Below are positions 1 to 12,251 of a stretch of 64,000 nt of DNA, piece after piece. The stretch comes from Chloroflexi bacterium HGW-Chloroflexi-2. GTDB lineage: Bacteria; Chloroflexota; Anaerolineae; Anaerolineales; Anaerolineaceae. The notes beneath the pieces are model-generated. The model ran no database searches. It had not been told where the DNA came from and saw only the letters and a list, made by a program, of their open reading frames with translations. The first letter of the stretch is position 1; the number at the start of each line of letters is the position of its first letter. A program made the position numbers and the translations under genes. The DNA lies in NCBI GenBank assembly GCA_002840735.1, contig PHBY01000007.1, positions 62,001 to 126,000 on the forward strand, given 5' to 3'.

Positions 1-1
1 G

Positions 2-1117
2 CCGAATGGTCCATCCGCAGCAGGAGTGAGTGGACAGGTAACAACCTGCCATCTGACAAATAAAGAGATCTCTGTTCAAATTGATTCCTCTGGTCGTCCT
101 GGAATTTCCAATGATTTGAATTACACGCCTTTCGTCGTGGGATTGGTTGGTCAACCTGCTGCAGCAGTATTATCCAGTTTTACTGCCACGCCGGGTAATA
201 TGCAGGTGACCATAAATTGGTCTACCGCCAGCGAATTAAATACCAGCGGTTTTTATGTGCAAAGGAGGCAAACAGGACCTTTAGCATTTACTCGTGTAAG
301 TCCATTCATTGTGCACACGGGTACTGATTCCACAGGTGCAAATTATTCTTTTGTGGATAACAATGTAACCAACCTGACCAGTTATGACTACAGGCTGGAG
401 ATTATCGGGACCAATTTGCTCTCTGTGTATTCCAATATTATCAGTGCCACACCAATACCCCCTACCCTGACACCAACGATTACTTTAACTCCTACTACGA
501 CTTTAACCCCAACGATCACACTTACACCAACGACCACCATTTCGACAACACCAACAATCACATTTACACCTACCGTGACTGTAACGAGAACTGTAACGCT
601 TACGCCTACACGCACCAGGTTCCAGACTGCCACCAGAACTCGCACACCGTTTCTCATCCCTTATCGCAGCCCAACCAGAACACGAGTGGTTGTCAGCACA
701 AATCCCATCGGATACCCAGCTCCAACCAGTGCTAACCTCACTCCTGATAGCGGATATCCTGTACCGACCGGTGGCGCTACCCAACCCAGCGATGGTTACC
801 CCATACCTGGAGAAAGCACTCAAGTGGATGGAGGATACCCAGAATCAGGAACTGAAAGTAGTCAAACAACTGGAACTCCAGAAACTGGAAGTATTAATCG
901 GACTCCAAAACCTGGTTCGACAATCATTTCGAAACCAACCTTATCGACCAATCCATCAGATGGGGAGAAATCAACAAATTGGGTATATCCATTATTAGGT
1001 AGTATGATTGGACTTTCTTTGGTATTATTGGTCGGTTATTTTCTTTGGAAAAATGGGTACATGGCATTGCCATTCCTATCAAAACAAGGACAAAACGAGG
1101 ATCATTCACTGGAATAG
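2..1117 (+). CDS. Surface protein, 5' partial: FN3-like domain, Thr-Pro linker, C-terminal membrane anchor
   Basis: The frame is open to the left window edge (codons from base 2), so the listed GTG at base 26 is probably internal and the gene starts upstream. Visible parts in order: a beta-sandwich, fibronectin-III-like segment of the kind containing 'WSTASELNTSGFYVQR', a Thr/Pro linker of LTPT-type repeats, four GYPxP-like repeats (GYPAP, GYPVP, GYPIP, GYPES), and a C-terminal transmembrane helix ('LLGSMIGLSLVLLVGYFLW') with a short charged tail. I infer an exported protein tethered to the membrane through a flexible spacer; ligand or partner unknown. Thr-Pro spacers recur in other exported proteins of this window. 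Confidence 0.75.
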   Translation, partial: PNGPSAAGVSGQVTTCHLTNKEISVQIDSSGRPGISNDLNYTPFVVGLVGQPAAAVLSSFTATPGNMQVTINWSTASELNTSGFYVQRRQTGPLAFTRVSPFIVHTGTDSTGANYSFVDNNVTNLTSYDYRLEIIGTNLLSVYSNIISATPIPPTLTPTITLTPTTTLTPTITLTPTTTISTTPTITFTPTVTVTRTVTLTPTRTRFQTATRTRTPFLIPYRSPTRTRVVVSTNPIGYPAPTSANLTPDSGYPVPTGGATQPSDGYPIPGESTQVDGGYPESGTESSQTTGTPETGSINRTPKPGSTIISKPTLSTNPSDGEKSTNWVYPLLGSMIGLSLVLLVGYFLWKNGYMALPFLSKQGQNEDHSLE

Positions 1118-1208
1118 GGTTGAGTGGTTTTTTTGACTTTTCATTTTGAATGTGCTATTCTTTTTAATTGTTAATTAATGTAAATAATTTTAAATTGGAG
1201 ATTAATAG

Positions 1209-2099
1209 ATGCAGCGAGAACGCGTATCTGAAAATGTATATTGGTTTCAAAGTGAAATTTACGCTCAAGTGACTGCCGGTGTTATCACTGGACCTAAGTG
1301 GGCTGTAGTTATTGATACATTACCAGTGCCTGAAGAAACGATTGCAATGAAAAATTACATTGAGGATCATCTTGAAGTACCGGTGCAATACATCATTAAC
1401 ACACATTTTCATGCTGATCATACCTGGGGAAATTGCTTTTTTCCCGGAGCGACAATAATCAGCCACGAAATGTGTAGAAAACTTCAATTAGAACAAGGCC
1501 AGAAGTCATTGGATCAGGCAATTCAGCAAAATCCAATTTTTAAATCCGTAAAATTAGTCTACCCACACCTTACTTTTAATAGTGGTAATATGTCTTTACG
1601 GGTAGGGAAAAAGAATTTAATTTTATTTCCTACACCTGGACATAGTGAGGACGGAATCTCTGTATTGATCGAAGAAGATCGAGTTCTTTTTGCAGCTGAC
1701 GCATTTTTACCAATCCCATATTTTGTCAAAGGGGACATCGATAAATTAATGGATTCTTTAAAATCCTTAACGAATCTTGGATTAGAGAATATTATCCAGG
1801 GTCATGGCGATATCATTCTACGTGGTGAAATTGAAGAAACAATCCAACAAAATATTAATTATCTAAAGACGCTCAAAAAGAAAGTAAAAGATGCTTTACA
1901 GCAAAAATATCCATTAAGAGCTGCCGCCTCTATCAATATTGAAAGTTGTGGTAAAAGTCGTGTCTTACTGGCGGGTTTAGGAAATTCTCTACATCAAAAC
2001 AATGTCAGGTACTTACTTAATCAGTATGCACTGGAAGAAGGTATTGACCTCATTGATTCGCCTTTTGATGATTTTGATGACGATATTGTTGATGAATAA
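1209..2099 (+). CDS. MBL-fold metallo-hydrolase
   Basis: 296 aa. The metallo-beta-lactamase fold metal-binding motif HxHxDH is visible as 'NTHFHADHTWGN' near residue 65, followed by 'PTPGHSEDG' (third metal-ligand histidine region), 'FAADAF' (bridging Asp) and 'IQGHGD' (final His). This is a complete dinuclear metal site, so it is likely an active hydrolase of the broad glyoxalase II/beta-lactamase-like superfamily. Substrate cannot be read from sequence. A roughly 90-residue C-terminal extension ends in an Asp-rich tail. Single-gene unit: it ends in a strong hairpin terminator shared with the convergent plsY. Confidence 0.85.
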   Translation: MQRERVSENVYWFQSEIYAQVTAGVITGPKWAVVIDTLPVPEETIAMKNYIEDHLEVPVQYIINTHFHADHTWGNCFFPGATIISHEMCRKLQLEQGQKSLDQAIQQNPIFKSVKLVYPHLTFNSGNMSLRVGKKNLILFPTPGHSEDGISVLIEEDRVLFAADAFLPIPYFVKGDIDKLMDSLKSLTNLGLENIIQGHGDIILRGEIEETIQQNINYLKTLKKKVKDALQQKYPLRAAASINIESCGKSRVLLAGLGNSLHQNNVRYLLNQYALEEGIDLIDSPFDDFDDDIVDE

Positions 2100-2123
2100 A
2101 AAAAAGCCTTACGGCTTTTTTTT
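2098..2123. terminator. Bidirectional rho-independent terminator between MBL gene and plsY
   Basis: Eight A, GCC, loop TTAC, GGC, eight T: an 11-bp stem that carries a T-tract on both strands. It overlaps the stop codons of both convergent genes. Confidence 0.85.
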
Positions 2124-2793
2124 ATTCATGAAAAACTTTCTTTTTTATCCATTTTGCACGTAAACCTACAATGCGTTCTGTCCCCTCTATCAGACGTTTG
2201 ATATTTGGACGTAGCGCCCAGATCAACACCAATAAGGCCAATGCACCGTAGATCACATATGCCCAGGGTGATAACCCCATCATTGCCCGTATGATAAAAA
2301 CAATCATCGCGATAAAGGCAATACTCATGGTTGTTACCGAAGCATATCCTATAAACAGGTAAATCAACAAAGCAACCGGGAGAATAATAAATGCGATCGG
2401 ATTCCATAGCGCGATTGCACCGCCTAAAGCTGTAGCTCCACCTGCCCCACCCCGTAGTGCCCATTTTCCATTTTTCCGATACACCAAAAATATCGAATAA
2501 TTATGACCAATGATGGCTAACAATGCTGCACCAACTTGAATCCAGGGTTGTTGTGGAACCAGCCAACTAACAACCCAGGCTGTGGCTGCACCTTTCAACA
2601 CATCTAGTGATACGGTCAACAGACCTGCACCTACGCCGGCAGCGCGCATAGCATTCGTGCCGCCTGTCCTTCCAGACTCCACCTGACACACATCACGTCC
2701 ATTGATCAATTTAACGACAACGAACCCAAATGGGATGGATCCCATTAAATACGCAATTATTAAAACAAGTAGAACATTTCCAATTTCGATCAT
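2122..2793 (-). CDS. plsY: Glycerol-3-phosphate acyltransferase PlsY
   Basis: 223 aa, integral membrane. The family transfers the acyl group of acyl-phosphate to glycerol 3-phosphate in the first step of phospholipid synthesis. Visible motifs: 'GSIPFGFVVVKLINGRD' (motif 1), 'ESGRTGGTNAMRAAG' (motif 2, family form SGNxGATN) and 'GHNYSIFLVYRKNGKWALRGGAGG' (motif 3 region). Motif 3 is looser than the usual GGKGVAT form. Several hydrophobic helices fit the 7-TM family. A Shine-Dalgarno 'gaggga' precedes the ATG. It lies 61 bp downstream of the JAMM gene on the same strand and may be co-transcribed with it. Confidence 0.88.
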   Translation of the reverse strand: MIEIGNVLLVLIIAYLMGSIPFGFVVVKLINGRDVCQVESGRTGGTNAMRAAGVGAGLLTVSLDVLKGAATAWVVSWLVPQQPWIQVGAALLAIIGHNYSIFLVYRKNGKWALRGGAGGATALGGAIALWNPIAFIILPVALLIYLFIGYASVTTMSIAFIAMIVFIIRAMMGLSPWAYVIYGALALLVLIWALRPNIKRLIEGTERIVGLRAKWIKKKVFHE

Positions 2794-2854
2794 TGATCCC
2801 TCATACTCATACGTTTAATGAATAAACACTTGATGTTGATATTCGTTACGGTAT

Positions 2855-3256
2855 CTATTCTATAACCAATTCCATCTCAGTGTAACAGTCATGTTCAATC
2901 AGGAAAGCTTTCATCTTCCAATTATTAGAGTCAGGATAACAGATAATTGTAGCAACTCCAGGATATAAGAATTCTTTAATGTCCGTTTCTGACGGTCTGG
3001 GCGGTCCTTTAGGGTGTGAATGAAAAATCCCAAGTAAATCTAATTTTAAAGTTTCAATCATTTCCAAAGCCTTGAACAATTCCATCGGGTCCATGAAATA
3101 CTTAATGGGAGAATGGAGTTGGTTGGTTATCGGTATTTCAATTGTAACTGTAATATCGCTTCCTGCCAATAAGCCACATGATTCTTCTGGTAATTTTTCT
3201 TTAACATAGTCAAGAACTTTAGTTGCAATGTCAATTGGAATGATTAATTTACCCAT
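2855..3256 (-). CDS. JAMM/MPN-domain metalloprotease (Mov34/M67 family)
   Basis: 133 aa, a single compact domain. The JAMM signature is complete: the upstream glutamate in 'EESCGLLAG' and 'HSHPKGPPRPSETD', which fits HxH-x7-SxxD. Bacterial members such as Mec remove C-terminal residues from ubiquitin-like sulfur carriers during cysteine or cofactor synthesis; other substrates are possible. No sulfur-carrier or E1-like gene lies next to it here, so the substrate is open. The start overlaps the end of the upstream membrane protein gene by 8 bp, implying translational coupling. Confidence 0.85.
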   Translation of the reverse strand: MGKLIIPIDIATKVLDYVKEKLPEESCGLLAGSDITVTIEIPITNQLHSPIKYFMDPMELFKALEMIETLKLDLLGIFHSHPKGPPRPSETDIKEFLYPGVATIICYPDSNNWKMKAFLIEHDCYTEMELVIE

Positions 3257-4064
3257 TGGTCAATAATGCAAGTGAAAAAAGGAATACAAATAACACTGAA
3301 GGTTCAATAAATAAATTTATACCTTTCTTACCTTCCTTAAAAGCAGTAATCAACAAAGTCAGTGGATAGGCAACCCCTACCAAAACCAGACCAAATGATA
3401 GAGGTTGTATCGGGAGGTAATGCAATCCCAGAGCAATCTGACCAACAAAAAAGGCAACGCCTAATGACCAAAACCAGTTCCAATCACCAGACGTCCGTAA
3501 ATATAAACTTCTGGAAACCAGAAAAAATAAGGTGATTGAAATAGCAGGTAATAATAAAAATAACCGAATTCCGGAGGCTTGTAATGCAATCGCTAAGACG
3601 AGAAATAAGGCAAAGGAAATGGCGGTTAAACCCAAACTGGCAGGTAAATGGGATTCACTATTCGAATCCACTACCAGATATTCAGCAACCAGGATGAATG
3701 CTAACAGAATGCCACCAAACCCTACGACTACCCACCATTCAATCCCAACCTCGAGAAATGATAGAGGAACACCAATTACCCAGGCTGTCAAAGCAGGAAC
3801 CAGTCCATGTTGAATAAATGTTTGATTTCCTTTATTGGGGTGAGTCTGGATCAACCAATCAGCTCCAAATGCAGCCAATAAGGCTACTAATATAGAAACT
3901 AGAGTGCCAAAGTCTAAATCGTAATTAAAAACAACCCAGGGTAAACGGACTACGATGCTTTGCACGGGGATTTGAACAAATGTTACCAGACCGTATGCCA
4001 GAATAATAACCGCAGATATGATACTGAGGCGGCTGAAATCTGGTAATTGGTTGGATTTTTGCAT
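3249..4064 (-). CDS. Hypothetical polytopic membrane protein
   Basis: 271 aa with about eight hydrophobic helices over its whole length and short loops; no soluble domain and no motif I recognise. It is the first gene of a probable reverse-strand unit with the JAMM protease (8-bp overlap) and possibly plsY. The overlap implies that protein and protease are made together, but I cannot assign a function. Confidence 0.6.
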   Translation of the reverse strand: MQKSNQLPDFSRLSIISAVIILAYGLVTFVQIPVQSIVVRLPWVVFNYDLDFGTLVSILVALLAAFGADWLIQTHPNKGNQTFIQHGLVPALTAWVIGVPLSFLEVGIEWWVVVGFGGILLAFILVAEYLVVDSNSESHLPASLGLTAISFALFLVLAIALQASGIRLFLLLPAISITLFFLVSRSLYLRTSGDWNWFWSLGVAFFVGQIALGLHYLPIQPLSFGLVLVGVAYPLTLLITAFKEGKKGINLFIEPSVLFVFLFSLALLTNG

Positions 4065-4156
4065 ACGAAGATTGTAACGATAAACGAGATTTAATACCAG
4101 TAATTTTAGAACAAATAACCGAGAATATGTAGATGTGTGGTAAAATAAATGGTTGA

Positions 4157-7118
<2,962 letters not shown>

Positions 7119-7136
7119 AGCCAGTTATTTCCAACC

Positions 7137-7170
7137 AAAAACCGTTGGTGCAGTATCAACGGTTTTTTAT
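7137..7170 (+). terminator. Rho-independent terminator of gyrB
   Basis: Stem AAAAACCGTTG / CAACGGTTTTT around a 9-nt loop, running into a T-tract, about 20 bp after the gyrB stop. Confidence 0.85.
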
Positions 7171-7289
7171 TTCTGGAATTGGATAACAAAATTCAGCTCA
7201 CAAAAAAAAATGAGTTTATACAAATGTTCATCGATCCCGAATGTTAAAGTGCTACACTGTTCATGATTTCAAATATTTGCGAGGTAGAA

Positions 7290-8405
7290 ATGGCAAAAGC
7301 TTATGTTTATAATGCTCAGGATCTTTTTGACTTCATGGTTCATTTTTTTACAAAATTAGGCGTACCTAAAGATCGGGCGGAATTAACTGCTGAGATTTTA
7401 CAATCTGCAGATTTACGTGGCGTCAGTTCACATGGCATAATTCGTTTACAGACATACTATGGTAGCAGGCTACAAAAAGGGTTGATTGATCCATTTGCCA
7501 ATAATGAAATAGTCCACGAAACACCTGCTACTTTTGCGCTGGACGGAAAAAATGGTTTGGGTCAGGTTGCTGGGAAGGATGCGATGTTGCGCTGTATTGA
7601 AAAAGCAAAGACATCGGGTGTAGCCATGGTAACAGTCCGGAATAGTAACCATTACGGAATTGCCGGTTATTATGCCATGATGGCGCTGGAACATGACATG
7701 ATCGGAATCAGTTTCACCAATGCACAGCCATTAGTTGCTCCTACATTTGGAAAAAACCGATTACTGGGGACGAACCCCATCGCTGTTGCCGCTCCTGCTT
7801 TTTCTGAAAAGCCATTTGTTTTAGACATGGCCACCAGCATTGTTCCTATAGGCAAGGTGACCGTATTTGATAAAGCAGGGGATCAACTTCCGGAAGGTTG
7901 GGCAGTCGACTCTGATGGAAAAACAACAACCGATCCCAAATCTGTTCTGAATGGTGGCGCTTTATTTCCACTCGGAGGGCCTGAAATATTGCGGGGATAC
8001 AAAGGATATGGATTAGCTCTCTGGGTTGATATTTTCTCCGGAGTCCTTTCAGGTGCTGCATTTGGAAAAAATGTAGCCGATCCGAGTAAATCCGCTAATG
8101 CCAATGTTGGCCATTTTTTCGCTGCCATGCGCTTGGATGCATTTCGAGATCCGGATGAATTCAAAAAGGATATGGATGCTTTGTTCCAGCAATTAAAAAC
8201 AGCAGAAAAAGCTGTCGGTCAGGATAGAATATATATTCATGGTGAAAAAGAATTTGAATTATCCGATAGATACCAAAAAGAAGGCATTCCACTCTTAGAA
8301 GAAGTGGTTAAATCTTTGCAATCCGCAGGTGAAGCAGTTGGAGTTCCTTTTGATGTAGCTGCATCAGGAGAAAAAGATATCGATCCAGCCCATGCCGGGA
8401 ATTGA
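7290..8405 (+). CDS. LDH2/MDH2-family NAD(P)-dependent dehydrogenase
   Basis: 371 aa from the chosen start. This family (malate/L-lactate/ureidoglycolate dehydrogenase type, unrelated to the Rossmann LDH) oxidises 2-hydroxyacids. Motifs: 'SSHGIIRLQTYY', 'VRNSNHYGIAGYYA' with the likely catalytic His, and 'LGTNPIAVAAP'. The track starts at 7263, but a -10-like box ('TACACT', 7253-7258, preceded by TG) sits 4 bases before it, and 'gaggt' precedes the ATG at 7290, so I prefer 7290. The exact substrate cannot be decided from sequence. Convergent with the glucosidase gene after 5 bp. Confidence 0.85.
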   Translation: MAKAYVYNAQDLFDFMVHFFTKLGVPKDRAELTAEILQSADLRGVSSHGIIRLQTYYGSRLQKGLIDPFANNEIVHETPATFALDGKNGLGQVAGKDAMLRCIEKAKTSGVAMVTVRNSNHYGIAGYYAMMALEHDMIGISFTNAQPLVAPTFGKNRLLGTNPIAVAAPAFSEKPFVLDMATSIVPIGKVTVFDKAGDQLPEGWAVDSDGKTTTDPKSVLNGGALFPLGGPEILRGYKGYGLALWVDIFSGVLSGAAFGKNVADPSKSANANVGHFFAAMRLDAFRDPDEFKKDMDALFQQLKTAEKAVGQDRIYIHGEKEFELSDRYQKEGIPLLEEVVKSLQSAGEAVGVPFDVAASGEKDIDPAHAGN

Positions 8406-8410
8406 TTCTT

Positions 8411-10012
8411 CTATCCCTGCAGGATTACGAGCGCTTCATTTCCTTCCAACATTATTTTTCTATCTCGTATGATCGGAAATGTCTCTCGTTTATTGCTGAT
8501 CAACAAATTCCAATCTCCGGATAATAATTGTGAACTCAATACCAGCCCAACATTTCTTTTACTGAAATTGAGAGCAATCAGGGCTGTTTGCTCTGATGTT
8601 TGCCTTATATAGGCTAAGATTTTCTGCGGATCATATGTAATCGGTAAATACATGCCTTTTTGCAGTACCGGCGTCGATTTTCGTATGTGCAACAATTTTT
8701 TGTAATAGTTCAGCAGGGAATCCGGATCACCTGATTGAGAATCAACATTCCTCCAGTGATGGTTGCTATCGACAGGCAACCAGGGTTTTGCATCTGAAAA
8801 CCCTGCATTTCGTTCAGCGTTCCATTGCATCGGTGATCGACAACCATCCCGACCTTTATAAAATGGCCAAAATTGTCTGCCCACAGGGTCAAGCACATCA
8901 GACTTTCTTTCGATGGGTATGTCTCGCATGCCGATTTCTTCCCCATAATATAAAAATGGTGTCCCCCGCAACGTCAGAATTAAAGTTGCCAACACTTTCA
9001 AGCGCTCGTCATCTTCGCTTTTTGTGTATCTGGATGCAGAACGGATCACATCATGATTGTTCAGAACATAGTTTGGCCAACCTATTTGATCCAACGTAAT
9101 TTCCCATTGTTGGATGGCTTTGTAAAATGATGATGGTTTGTAATGGCTGTTGAGAAAAGCAAATTCAAAGGCTGCATGCAATGCCTGATCACCCATATAT
9201 TTCACAGCAGTATGATGATCCCCCATAAAAGTCTCCCCAACTGCATAACGTTCAGGATAGGAATCTAATAATTGTCGAAACTCTCTTAAAAAAATGAACA
9301 TCTCTGGCTGGTCCAGGTCATGTATATGCTTTTGTTGATCAAACTTTGCCAAACCAATCTTATGTGGGTTATTTCGAAAATTTTCGTCCTTATAATACGC
9401 ATTAAAAACGTCTAATCGAAAGCCATCCACCCCTTTATCCAACCAGAATTTGATCATATCCAGGATTTCATTGAAAACTTTAGGATTGCGCCAATTCAAA
9501 TCTGGTTGCTTTTTGCTAAACATATGGAAAAAATATGCTTCGGTGTTGCTGTCCCATTCCCACCCACAGCCCCCAAATCTTGATTGCCAATTGTTTGGCA
9601 CCTTACCGCCAGATTTAGCTTCTTTCCATATATACCAATCCCGATACGGATTTTCCCTGGACGATTTTGATTGTTGAAACCACTCATGTTGATCAGAAGT
9701 GTGATTAAGAACCAGATCCATGATCACTCGGATATTGCGAAGATGAGATTCCCTCAAAAAAACATCAAAAGCTTCCATACCACCAAATTTCGGATCGATG
9801 TCACGATAATTTGCAATATCATATCCAAAATCGTCATCAGGACTGGGATAGATAGGGGACAACCAGATCGCATCAATGCCTAATTCCGTTAAATAATCCA
9901 ATTTTTGGATAATTCCAGGCAAATCACCTATACCATCTTGATTTGTATCCATAAACGAACGTGGATAAATCTGATATATAACTCCGTCCCGCCACCATAA
10001 AAAATCCGACAT
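8411..10012 (-). CDS. GH13 alpha-glucosidase / oligo-1,6-glucosidase-like
   Basis: 533 aa, cytoplasmic (no signal peptide). GH13 conserved regions are intact: 'DLVLNHTSDQHEWF' (region I), 'GFRLDVFNAYY' (catalytic Asp nucleophile), 'AVGETFMGD' (acid/base Glu) and 'VLNNHDVIR' (transition-state Asp). The N-terminus 'WWRDGVIYQIYPRSF' is typical of oligo-1,6-glucosidases and alpha-glucosidases. It would release glucose from short alpha-glucans. 'ggagga' precedes the ATG. No sugar transporter is adjacent. Exact linkage specificity is undetermined. Confidence 0.92.
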   Translation of the reverse strand: MSDFLWWRDGVIYQIYPRSFMDTNQDGIGDLPGIIQKLDYLTELGIDAIWLSPIYPSPDDDFGYDIANYRDIDPKFGGMEAFDVFLRESHLRNIRVIMDLVLNHTSDQHEWFQQSKSSRENPYRDWYIWKEAKSGGKVPNNWQSRFGGCGWEWDSNTEAYFFHMFSKKQPDLNWRNPKVFNEILDMIKFWLDKGVDGFRLDVFNAYYKDENFRNNPHKIGLAKFDQQKHIHDLDQPEMFIFLREFRQLLDSYPERYAVGETFMGDHHTAVKYMGDQALHAAFEFAFLNSHYKPSSFYKAIQQWEITLDQIGWPNYVLNNHDVIRSASRYTKSEDDERLKVLATLILTLRGTPFLYYGEEIGMRDIPIERKSDVLDPVGRQFWPFYKGRDGCRSPMQWNAERNAGFSDAKPWLPVDSNHHWRNVDSQSGDPDSLLNYYKKLLHIRKSTPVLQKGMYLPITYDPQKILAYIRQTSEQTALIALNFSKRNVGLVLSSQLLSGDWNLLISNKRETFPIIRDRKIMLEGNEALVILQG

Positions 10013-10128
10013 TGCTCCTCCAACGAGTTCGAAAAAAAGAAAATTGACAAAATGATAAAGAAAATGAGTAATTAATACATTTTATAGTAAAAATTCATAC
10101 CCAAATTAGACAGGGCTATCAAAAAACC

Positions 10129-10157
10129 TTGATTTGAAAAAATGATTATGGTAAAAT
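10129..10157 (+). promoter_or_regulatory. Promoter of the nusA operon
   Basis: -35 TTGATT (10129-10134), 17-bp spacer, -10 TAAAAT (10152-10157) preceded by TGG (extended -10). Predicted start near 10164, so the mRNA has a leader of about 90 nt that carries the hairpin at 10192-10216. Confidence 0.6.
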
Positions 10158-10191
10158 ACTTTTTGCATTACAGAATTTAGTAGACCTCAAC

Positions 10192-10216
10192 GAAAAGTGG
10201 GCAACCCCCACTTTTC
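10192..10216 (+). promoter_or_regulatory. Leader hairpin upstream of nusA (possible attenuator)
   Basis: Perfect 10-bp stem GAAAAGTGGG / CCCACTTTTC with a 5-nt loop, between the promoter and the nusA start. There is only a weak, interrupted T-run after it ('ttatttag', then 'tattttttt'). It could be a leaky terminator or pause site for feedback by NusA; function is inferred from position. Confidence 0.5.
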
Positions 10217-10256
10217 TTATTTAGTAAGTATTTTTTTGTGGGAGAAAAGCCAAGAA

Positions 10257-12227
10257 ATGAAAAACGAATTTACCCTTGCTTTCAATGAAGTGCTGGAAGA
10301 AAAAGGTCTTCCGCGTGAGATTATTATAAAAGCGCTTGAATCAGCCATGGTATCTGCCTATCGACGATCTGTGAATGCATCACAGGCACAAGTAATTGAT
10401 GCAAAAGTCGATATGGATACCGGTAAGGTGACAATATTCGCAGAAAAAGAAGTGGTTGAAGACGTTCAGGATGAACGAACAGAAGTAAATCTGGAAGAAG
10501 CCCGTCGCTTCGATGCAGAGGCTGAGTTAGGCATGATGGTCTCAGTGGAGAGCACACCCAAAAATTTTGGTCGTGTTGCTGCCCAAACTGCTCGTCAGGT
10601 AATTCAACAAAGAATCCGGGATGCTGAACGACAAGCCCAATTAGACCATTATGCGGATCAAATTGGTGAAATAATTTCAGGTGTTGTACAAGCCAGTAAC
10701 GCTCAAGGGCTGACCATCGGTCTGGAGATGAAAGCCGAAGGCACCATGTTACGCAAAGACACGATTCCTGGTGAACGATTCCATGTTCATGATCGTGTAC
10801 GGGCACTGGTTGCTGAAGTGAAAGATAGTAACCGAGGACCTCAAATCTTACTTTCCCGCACTCATCGCAATTTCCTGCGTCGTTTATTAGAAACCGAAGT
10901 ACCTGAAATTTATCACGGTATCGTAGAAATTCGATCTATCACCCGTGAACCTGGTCAAAGAGCAAAAGTCGCCGTATCCGCTACACAATCTGGTATCGAT
11001 CCGGTTGGAGCCTGTGTGGGATTACGTGGCGTTAGAATTCAAGCGATTGTACGCGAACTCCATGATGAGAAAATCGATGTCATCGAATGGCATCAGGATC
11101 CATCTCAATTCATCGCCCGCGCAGTAAGCCCAGCCAAAGTCAGTGGTGTGTATCTGAATGAATTTTCTGAAGGTGGAAAAACCGCTACTGTAGTTGTACC
11201 AGAAGATCAACTCAGTTTGGCGATTGGTCGAGATGGACAGAATGCACGTCTGGCAGCTAAATTAACCGGATGGAGAATTGACATTAAAAGTGTCCAGGAA
11301 GCATCCAGCGACGCTCTCTACCGCTTACAGAAAGACTCTGGTATGGTTGAGATGGCTGAAAACGAAAAAGACAATATGGTCAAAGTTGAAGAATTATTGG
11401 CTAAGAAGTCTGGTGGCGGAATTCTCAATGTTGAAAATTATGATTTCCTCAACAAATTTGTTGAAAGAGTTGAGACAAGGACATTCCTGCGCAGCAAATT
11501 GGATGAAGAAGCTGAAAGAAGTAGATTGCAAGCGATATATGCCCAAATTCCACCAAGTTACTTCGATACAACCATTCTGGACTCGTCTTTACCAGAACAT
11601 GTTAATTACATTTTACAGGAAGCTGGTTTTAATACCATCGCAGAATTAGTGACCAAAATGTTACAGGCACCGGATGATATTCTACGATTAAACGGTATTG
11701 GTCCAAAAGCAATGAAATCCATTCAAGACTTGATGGATTCTTTACCCGAAAAACTCGCAAGCGAATTATCCGAAAGCGCTGTTGTTTCTGAAGAACTAGA
11801 ACCTGAAACTGAACCACCTGTTGAAGAGGTAGAAACAGTTGAAACCATCGAAGAAGAACCATCAGTTGAAATGGAACCTGAAGTAATGGAAGAACCCTCA
11901 TTAGAGACTTTTACGAGTGAACCTGAAGTTGAACTGACAGAAGCACTCAGCGAAGAATTAGATGAGGAAACTTCAGAAGAAGAGGACATTCCTGTAACAA
12001 ATCAAGAAGAAGAACTTTCATTCGATGAACTTTTTGCCCTCCAATCTACCAATATTGAAATTCCGTTTGTGGAAGATGAAGAAGAAGACCTCTCAGATGA
12101 TAAGAAGGCAAAGAAGAAAAAGGATAAGAAAAAGAAGCGTCAGGTTAAGGTAGAATACAACGAAGAAGAAGATACGCTGATTTACAGAAAGATTCATAAA
12201 CGCAGTGATGAGTTTGATTGGGAATAA
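10257..12227 (+). CDS. nusA: Transcription termination/antitermination factor NusA
   Basis: 656 aa from the ATG at 10257; the track's GTG at 10197 lies inside the leader hairpin and adds no family sequence. Domain order: NusA N-terminal domain, S1, two KH domains (for example '[25 protein letters not shown]'), and a helix-hairpin-helix-like repeat ('[15 protein letters not shown]'). Beyond that is an unusual tail of about 150 residues, first very Glu-rich, then a Lys cluster ('[14 protein letters not shown]'), then acidic again. NusA binds RNA polymerase and controls pausing, termination and antitermination. First gene of the operon. Confidence 0.95.
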   Translation: MKNEFTLAFNEVLEEKGLPREIIIKALESAMVSAYRRSVNASQAQVIDAKVDMDTGKVTIFAEKEVVEDVQDERTEVNLEEARRFDAEAELGMMVSVESTPKNFGRVAAQTARQVIQQRIRDAERQAQLDHYADQIGEIISGVVQASNAQGLTIGLEMKAEGTMLRKDTIPGERFHVHDRVRALVAEVKDSNRGPQILLSRTHRNFLRRLLETEVPEIYHGIVEIRSITREPGQRAKVAVSATQSGIDPVGACVGLRGVRIQAIVRELHDEKIDVIEWHQDPSQFIARAVSPAKVSGVYLNEFSEGGKTATVVVPEDQLSLAIGRDGQNARLAAKLTGWRIDIKSVQEASSDALYRLQKDSGMVEMAENEKDNMVKVEELLAKKSGGGILNVENYDFLNKFVERVETRTFLRSKLDEEAERSRLQAIYAQIPPSYFDTTILDSSLPEHVNYILQEAGFNTIAELVTKMLQAPDDILRLNGIGPKAMKSIQDLMDSLPEKLASELSESAVVSEELEPETEPPVEEVETVETIEEEPSVEMEPEVMEEPSLETFTSEPEVELTEALSEELDEETSEEEDIPVTNQEEELSFDELFALQSTNIEIPFVEDEEEDLSDDKKAKKKKDKKKKRQVKVEYNEEEDTLIYRKIHKRSDEFDWE

Positions 12228-12251
12228 TTTTGAGGTGAAGAACGAGAGAAA

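Noticed and set aside
480-640. Tandem ACTCC/ACACC-type repeats resembling a repeat array
   Set aside because: Codon-level Thr-Pro repeats inside a coding frame; no constant-length spacers, so not a CRISPR or minisatellite of its own. The same applies to 39440-39600 and 29450-29620.
388-823. Reverse-strand ORFs at 388-657 and 503-823
   Set aside because: Low-complexity antisense shadows of the Thr-Pro linker and GYPxP repeats; no ribosome sites, no recognisable protein.
10324-10806. Reverse ORF of 160 aa inside nusA
   Set aside because: Antisense shadow; nusA reading frame is fully conserved over it.
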